Below are positions 59,845 to 64,000 of a stretch of 64,000 nucleotides of DNA, piece by piece. A model generated the notes under the pieces. It did not search any database and was not told where the DNA came from. It was given only the letters and a program-made list of their open reading frames with translations. Where the stretch lies: positions 1-64,000 of the forward strand of contig QHSU01000055.1 in NCBI GenBank assembly GCA_003220535.1, given 5' to 3'. Both the position numbers and the translations under genes were made by a program. How positions within the stretch are numbered: the stretch's first letter is position 1; each line of letters opens with the position of its first letter. This stretch comes from Candidatus Rokuibacteriota bacterium. Its GTDB lineage: Bacteria > Methylomirabilota > Methylomirabilia > Rokubacteriales > CSP1-6.

Positions 59845-60121
59845 CAGTCGTGCCCCGCTCCGGCCCGAGGCGCAGCGCCAGCGTGGCGGGCTCGAGCGAC
59901 GAGAGGATGAGATGGTCGCTCTCCGTCACGATGACCGCGCGCGTGCGACGCCCGTTCGTGGCGTCGACAAGCTTCGTGCTGCCCTTGGCGCTCTCGATGA
60001 GCCGCTTCACCGGCAGCGAGTCCAGCGCGACGATCGCCACGATCTGGTCGGCGACGACCACGTTGCCGTGTCCCACGTTCACCAGATGCGTCCGGCCCGC
60101 GCCGTTCGAGCGGCTACTCAA
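59837..60121 (-). CDS. RemA/DUF370-family regulator
   Basis: 94 residues. LVNVGHGNVVVADQIVAIVA, SLPVKRLIESAKGSTKLVDA and NGRRTRAVIVTESDHLILSS match the DUF370/RemA family, oligomeric DNA-binding regulators named from Bacillus biofilm matrix control. It is usually found beside yicC and gmk, as here. The start is probably TTG 60121, overlapping the end of yicC by 8 nt; an internal GTG is a less likely alternative. Confidence 0.9.
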   Translation of the reverse strand: MSSRSNGAGRTHLVNVGHGNVVVADQIVAIVALDSLPVKRLIESAKGSTKLVDATNGRRTRAVIVTESDHLILSSLEPATLALRLGPERGTTGD

Positions 60122-61028
60122 GGTTCTGTGCCTGTTCGCGCATCTTCTCGATGATCCCCTTGGCGGCGAGGGCCGCCTGGCTCAGCTCGAGGTCGTCCGC
60201 CTTCGACGCGATCGTGTTGACCTCGCGATTCAGCTCCTGGATCAAGAAGTCCAGCGCGCGGCCGACGGCGCCGCCCTTGTCGAGGAGCTGTCCCAGCTGC
60301 TCGAGGTGCGCGGCGAGTCGCGTCAACTCTTCCCGCACATCGGTCTTGTCGGCCCAGATCGCCACCTCGGTGAGGAGCCGGCCCTCGTCGACCACGAGAT
60401 CGCCGAGGAGCGTCCCGATGCGCTCCCGGAGCCGAAGCTGGTACCGTGCGAGCGCCGCCGGGGTGCGCGCCGCGATCACGTCGACCTGCGTCCGCAAGGC
60501 GGCGTGCTGGGCGCGAAGCTCGGCGCCGAGCGCCGAGCCCTCGACCCCGCGACACGTCACGAGCTCGTCGAGCGCCTTGCCAAGCACGCTGGCGAGGACC
60601 CGCCACGCGACTTCGGCTGCAGCCGTCTCGGCGTCCTCCATGCGCACGACACCCGGACGCTCGAGCACCCACGTGAGCGCCACGTCTGGGCCGAGGCCCA
60701 CCGCGCGGCCGAGCTCTCGAGCCTCGGCGACGTACTGGGCGGCGAGGGCCTGATCGACGCGGAGCTGCTGCGACGACTGGCCAGGCACGGGGCCGAGCTG
60801 AACGGTGACGTCGATCCGCCCGCGCTCGAGACGCGACTGGATCAGACGGCGCGCGTCCATCTCGAACGCGGCGAGCGCGCGCGGAAGTCGCAACGCGATG
60901 TCGAGGTGCCGATGGTTGACGGAGCGCGCTTCGACCGTCAGGGCGACCGTGTCCCCGCCCGCCTCGGCCCGGCCGAATCCCGTCATGCTGCAAAGGCCCG
61001 GAATCGGGGTAGCCCGAGCGGGTGTCAT
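60114..61028 (-). CDS. yicC: YicC/YloC-family endoribonuclease
   Basis: 304 residues from ATG 61028. SMTGFGRAEAGGDTVALTVE and EARSVNHRHLDIALRLPR form the N-terminal domain; GALDFLIQELNREVNTIASK-like text (RALDFLIQELNREVNTIASK) is the conserved C-terminal signature. Members are endoribonucleases. A consensus promoter puts the transcript start on or next to this ATG, so a leaderless start with 14 extra residues before MTGFG is favoured; ATG 60986 is the alternative. First gene of the twelve-gene housekeeping operon. Confidence 0.93.
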   Translation of the reverse strand: MTPARATPIPGLCSMTGFGRAEAGGDTVALTVEARSVNHRHLDIALRLPRALAAFEMDARRLIQSRLERGRIDVTVQLGPVPGQSSQQLRVDQALAAQYVAEARELGRAVGLGPDVALTWVLERPGVVRMEDAETAAAEVAWRVLASVLGKALDELVTCRGVEGSALGAELRAQHAALRTQVDVIAARTPAALARYQLRLRERIGTLLGDLVVDEGRLLTEVAIWADKTDVREELTRLAAHLEQLGQLLDKGGAVGRALDFLIQELNREVNTIASKADDLELSQAALAAKGIIEKMREQAQNLE

Positions 61029-61034
61029 CCAGTG

Positions 61035-61064
61035 ATCATAGGGCGAAATCTCCTGTAGTGTCAA
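61035..61064 (-). promoter_or_regulatory. Consensus sigma-70 promoter for the yicC operon
   Basis: On the minus strand TTGACA (61064-61059), 18 bp, TATGAT (61040-61035). Six bases later comes the yicC ATG at 61028, so the transcript should begin at or within a base of the start codon (leaderless). Confidence 0.8.
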
Positions 61065-61074
61065 TATGTTGCGG

Positions 61075-61103
61075 TTGACACCGTGCGATTGGGCGGCTAG
61101 ACT
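61075..61103 (+). promoter_or_regulatory. Consensus sigma-70 promoter for the divergent membrane-protein gene
   Basis: TTGACA (61075-61080), 17 bp, TAGACT (61098-61103). Seven bases later is the GTG at 61111, again where transcription should begin. It faces away from the yicC promoter, the two -35 boxes being 10 bp apart. Confidence 0.75.
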
Positions 61104-61110
61104 CACGCAA

Positions 61111-61473
61111 GTGACCCGCTGGGCGCTCGCCACGTTGGGTGCGCTCCTCGTCCTGGGCATCGCAACCGTCGCGTTCGCCCGGTTTTTCGGGAAGTCCGGC
61201 TCGCGAGCCTCGATCGGTGTGTCCGTCGTCTCCCACTGGCTCGCAGCATACGTCCTCTGGAGCTTCGCCGCCGGGTTAGCCCTGACCTCCGGTCTGCTCG
61301 CCACGTACTACTCGGCGGCGTTCGCCGCGATCTGTCTCCTCGGGGCCATCTGCCAGTACCGGGCACACGTGCGGGCCGGACGAGAGCGCGGTCTGACGAT
61401 CTTCGTCGGTCTGCAGCTGGCGTGGCTGGTTTTCGTGCTCCTCCAGAACGGCCTGTTGGCTGCTGCGTGGTGA
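61111..61473 (+). CDS. Small integral membrane protein
   Basis: 120 residues with four hydrophobic segments (ALATLGALLVLGIATVAFAR; SHWLAAYVLWSFAAGLALTS; YYSAAFAAICLLGAICQY; FVGLQLAWLVFVLLQNGLLA) separated by short basic loops (RAHVRAGRERG). No family recognised. An ATG at 61066 in the same frame lies upstream of the promoter and is excluded. It is 12 bp before the signalling gene. Confidence 0.75.
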   Translation: MTRWALATLGALLVLGIATVAFARFFGKSGSRASIGVSVVSHWLAAYVLWSFAAGLALTSGLLATYYSAAFAAICLLGAICQYRAHVRAGRERGLTIFVGLQLAWLVFVLLQNGLLAAAW

Positions 61474-61485
61474 TAGGCTCGTAGA

Positions 61486-64000
61486 ATGGGCGATCAGGAC
61501 GCGATCCTGGTCATCGACCACGACCCCGACACCGCCCTCCTCCTGAGCGACTTCCTCGAGCGCGAGGGGTACCCGGTCGTCGTGGCCTGCACTGGCGCCG
61601 AGGGCCAACGCCTGATCCGCCAGAGAGCGTTCGCCCTCGTCCTGCTGGATCTCAACCTGCCCGACGTCGACGGGACCGTCCTCATGCGTGAGGCTGGGCG
61701 GGTCGAGGCCCCGCCGGAGGTCATCGTCGTCACGGGCCACGCCACCCTCGACTCGGCGATCCAGGCGGTCGAGAGCAGGAGCGCGGGCTACATTCTGAAG
61801 CCCGTCGACTTCACCCGGCTCGGCGCGATCGTCGCTCGAGTGTTCGGGCGGCGGCGGCTGGCGCAGGAAAACGCGCAGCTGCAAAGCCAGCTCGCCGAGC
61901 GGCTCGGCGAGAGCGAAGCGCTGGCGGCGATCTCGGCCACGGTCAGCTCGACCCTCGACGTCCGCGAGGCGCTGCGGAGAATCTGCCGCGAGCTCGCCCG
62001 CCTGCTCGGCGCGGATACCGCGGCCGCCTATCTGCACGACTTCGGCAGCGGTCAGCTCGTGCCGACCGCCGCGTACCACGTGCCCAAGGAATATCTGGAG
62101 ACGCTCTCCTCGTCCCCGCTGCCGCTCAAGGAACAGGGTTTCTTCCTCCCGGTCTGGGCGGAGCGGCGTCCCGTGTACTCGGACGACGTCGCGCACGACG
62201 AGCGATTCACCCACGCGATGTTCAGGAGCTTTCCGCACCGGTCGGGGCTCCTCCTGCCGCTGATCGTCGACGACGCGGCGATCGGCGGCTTCTACGTGGT
62301 GTGGTGGACGGCCCGCCGCCGCTTCTCCGACCGAGAGCTGCGCGCGCTCGATCACGTCGGCGAGCAGGTCGGATTCTTCCTCCGCAACGCTCGCCTCTAC
62401 GAGCAGGCGGAGCGCAACCGGCACCGCCTCGAAGTTCTCAACGACGTGTCGCGACGTCTGGCCGCCGTCCACGACCCGGAGGAGGTGCTGACGGTCATCG
62501 TCAACGAGGCCGCCCGGCTCGTGGGCGCCGAGGCGGCGGGCCTTCGCCTGTTGGACGGCGACGGCGACGATCTCGTGGTCGGCGCTCGGACCGAGTCGGC
62601 CGCCGCCGTGATGTCACGGCCGCGGCTCAAGGTCGGCGAGAGCCTGAGTGGGCATGTCGTCGCGTCCGGCGAGCCCGTCGTGGTCGAGGATCTGGCGGCG
62701 GACACCCGCTACGATCCGGCCCACAAGCGCGGTGCGCTCGAGACCGGTTTCCTCGGGTACCTCGGTGTCCCTCTCCGAGCTCACGGGCGCGCCATCGGCG
62801 CGCTCAATGTCTTCACCAAGAGAGCGCGCCAGTTCCTGCCGGATGAGATCGCGCTGCTGGCGGCGCTGGCGGACCAGGCCTCGCTCGCCATCGAGAAGGC
62901 GCGGCTGCTGCGGGCGACGGAGGAGGGACGCGCGCTGCTCGAGCGGCTCTCCCATGCCGCCATCGCGATGCAGAGCTCCCGGGAGCGGGACGATCGCCTC
63001 GCCGCGTTCGTCCGCGCGTCGCGCGAGGTGGTCGGCTTCGATCGCGTCATCGTGTTCCTCTTGACCGCCGACGGCTCGGCGCTCGAGTCGGTCACGACGG
63101 GCGGTGACGACGGCGTCCTCGGGCTCCGGCTGCCGGTGACGCCGGACGCCGGTCCTTACTACGAAGCCCTGAAGAGCCGACGGCCCCTCGCGGTGCTGTC
63201 CGACGCGGACCTGGCACGAGGGCTGCCGCTCGATCGGACCCACCTCGACCACCCGTCGCTGCGATCGCGCCGGTTCGTCGTCGCTCCGCTCGTCGTCGGC
63301 GACCGCGTGCTCGGCGTCGTGAGCGCCGACAACAAGCCGAGTCGGCGGCCGATCAGCCGCCAGAGCATCGAGCCGTTCAGCTCGCTCTGCCAGAACCTCG
63401 CGATGGCGCTCGAGGAGAGCCGGCTCTACGCCGAGGCCCGCGCCCGCGAGCAGGAGGCGACGCGGCTCTACGCGGTGACCCGGCAGCTCGCGACCAGCCT
63501 CGACCGCGAACGCCTGCTCGACCTCATCGCCGAGCAGGCGATGGAGCTGACCGGCTGTGACGCCGTGGGGATCTTTTTCTACGACGTGGCGCGAGGCGCG
63601 CTCGTCTTCCACCGCGGGCTGCACCTTCCGGCCGAGCTGACGCAAAGCCTCGCGCTGCGCCCCGGCGAGGGGATCGCGGGCCGCGCCTATCAGGAGCGTC
63701 AGCCGGTGTGGACGCGGGACCGATTGACTGATCCGGTGCTCCGCCACTCGCCGGCGACCCAGCGGCTGGTGGACGCGGCAGCGCCGCGCGCCTATCTGGC
63801 GGTGCCCATCACCAGTCGCGAAGAGACCCACGGCGTCCTCGTCGTGTACTTCTTCGCTCCGCACGACTTCACCACGCGCGAGATCCAGCTCGTGTCGACG
63901 CTCGCCGACCACGCGGCCGTCGCACTCCAGAACGCGCGCCTCTTCGCGGAGACGGGCCGCCGCGAGCGTGAGGCCAAGACGCTCTCCGACGGCCTGGTGC
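61486..64000 (+). CDS. Response-regulator receiver plus multiple GAF domains (sensor protein, truncated by the window end)
   Basis: At least 838 residues, open to the window end. The REC domain (about 1-125) has the acidic pair D11/D13, phospho-acceptor D55 (LVLLDLNLPDVDG) and K105 (GYILKPVDF). A coiled linker (LAQENAQLQSQLAERLGESE) leads to four GAF-like domains (about 145-300, 315-475, 490-650, 660-825), each with the RLYEQAERNR / IEKARLL / MALEESRLYAEA type exit helix. An output domain (histidine kinase, GGDEF or PAS) probably follows beyond 64000. It likely integrates phosphorelay input with ligand or redox sensing. Confidence 0.9.
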   Translation, partial: MGDQDAILVIDHDPDTALLLSDFLEREGYPVVVACTGAEGQRLIRQRAFALVLLDLNLPDVDGTVLMREAGRVEAPPEVIVVTGHATLDSAIQAVESRSAGYILKPVDFTRLGAIVARVFGRRRLAQENAQLQSQLAERLGESEALAAISATVSSTLDVREALRRICRELARLLGADTAAAYLHDFGSGQLVPTAAYHVPKEYLETLSSSPLPLKEQGFFLPVWAERRPVYSDDVAHDERFTHAMFRSFPHRSGLLLPLIVDDAAIGGFYVVWWTARRRFSDRELRALDHVGEQVGFFLRNARLYEQAERNRHRLEVLNDVSRRLAAVHDPEEVLTVIVNEAARLVGAEAAGLRLLDGDGDDLVVGARTESAAAVMSRPRLKVGESLSGHVVASGEPVVVEDLAADTRYDPAHKRGALETGFLGYLGVPLRAHGRAIGALNVFTKRARQFLPDEIALLAALADQASLAIEKARLLRATEEGRALLERLSHAAIAMQSSRERDDRLAAFVRASREVVGFDRVIVFLLTADGSALESVTTGGDDGVLGLRLPVTPDAGPYYEALKSRRPLAVLSDADLARGLPLDRTHLDHPSLRSRRFVVAPLVVGDRVLGVVSADNKPSRRPISRQSIEPFSSLCQNLAMALEESRLYAEARAREQEATRLYAVTRQLATSLDRERLLDLIAEQAMELTGCDAVGIFFYDVARGALVFHRGLHLPAELTQSLALRPGEGIAGRAYQERQPVWTRDRLTDPVLRHSPATQRLVDAAAPRAYLAVPITSREETHGVLVVYFFAPHDFTTREIQLVSTLADHAAVALQNARLFAETGRREREAKTLSDGLV

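Noticed and set aside
61066..61110. ATG 61066 as start of the small membrane protein
   Set aside because: It would place the start upstream of and across a consensus promoter; the GTG at 61111 coincides with the expected transcript start and begins the first membrane segment sensibly.
1..64000. tRNA, rRNA or well-known riboswitch
   Set aside because: Both strands were scanned by eye for T-arm GGTTCGA contexts, rRNA landmarks and familiar riboswitch cores; the few GATTCGAAC-like matches are in coding sequence. A covariance search (tRNAscan-SE, Rfam) could still find one.

Overview
The window looks like part of the chromosome of an uncultured, very GC-rich bacterium. Four kinds of evidence recall Candidatus Rokubacteria / Methylomirabilota from soil or subsurface metagenomes: several branched-chain-amino-acid-type (Liv) ABC uptake systems with orphan binding proteins, several luciferase-like monooxygenases, orphan CoA-chemistry genes, and two genes with in-frame UGA at catalytic-cysteine positions. 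This assignment is inference from gene content; no rRNA or tRNA is present to test it.

Layout. 1-152: tail of an IS110-type transposase. 0.2-5.1 kb: radical SAM protein coupled to two acyl-CoA dehydrogenases, then a divergent luciferase-like oxidoreductase. 5.1-6.7 kb: PAP2 phosphatase and a CTP-synthase-like amidotransferase with UGA in place of the nucleophilic Cys. 6.7-14.1 kb: minus-strand cluster of a cysteine hydrolase/DHDPS fusion, an SDR and a complete LivKGFHM transporter. 14.4-19.7 kb: oxidoreductase, acetyltransferase, two-subunit CoA-transferase, PLP cysteine-synthase homologue and YraN. 19.9-32.9 kb: visibly less GC-rich accessory strip with an isochorismatase-like hydrolase, a YihY membrane protein, a large DUF748/AsmA-like protein behind a sigma-54-type promoter, a protein made of seven exact-length 22-residue repeats, small stress/unknown genes, and many frameshifted or truncated genes. 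One of these is a DsrE-like gene with an in-frame UGA and a near-ideal SECIS hairpin. 33.0-46.5 kb: second Liv transporter (KHMGF), an orphan molybdenum-hydroxylase large subunit, two orphan LivK proteins, alpha/beta hydrolase and two luciferase-like oxidoreductases. 46.9-50.9 kb: ffh-rpsP-rimM-trmD-rplS-rnhB. 51.4-61.0 kb: twelve-gene housekeeping operon yicC-remA-gmk-rpoZ-coaBC-udg-priA-def-fmt-rsmB-rpe-cupin, led by a promoter placed for leaderless translation. 61.1-64 kb: small membrane protein and a REC-multiGAF signalling protein running off the end.

How the parts fit. The Liv cassettes with dehydrogenases, CoA-transferase, cysteine hydrolase, DHDPS-like aldolase and luciferase-like enzymes suggest scavenging of amino acids, organic acids or aromatic breakdown products; no substrate can be read from the sequence. 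The housekeeping blocks are tightly overlapped (ATGA and TGATG junctions), implying translational coupling.

Most unusual signals: two candidate selenocysteine genes with downstream hairpins; a three-copy palindromic element (about 11600, 14220 and 43265) whose core is conserved while its outer stems differ yet remain self-complementary; a 104-bp near-perfect palindrome inside the 5' end of rsmB; the 22-mer repeat protein; a PriA without Walker A; and divergent leaderless promoters at 61 kb.
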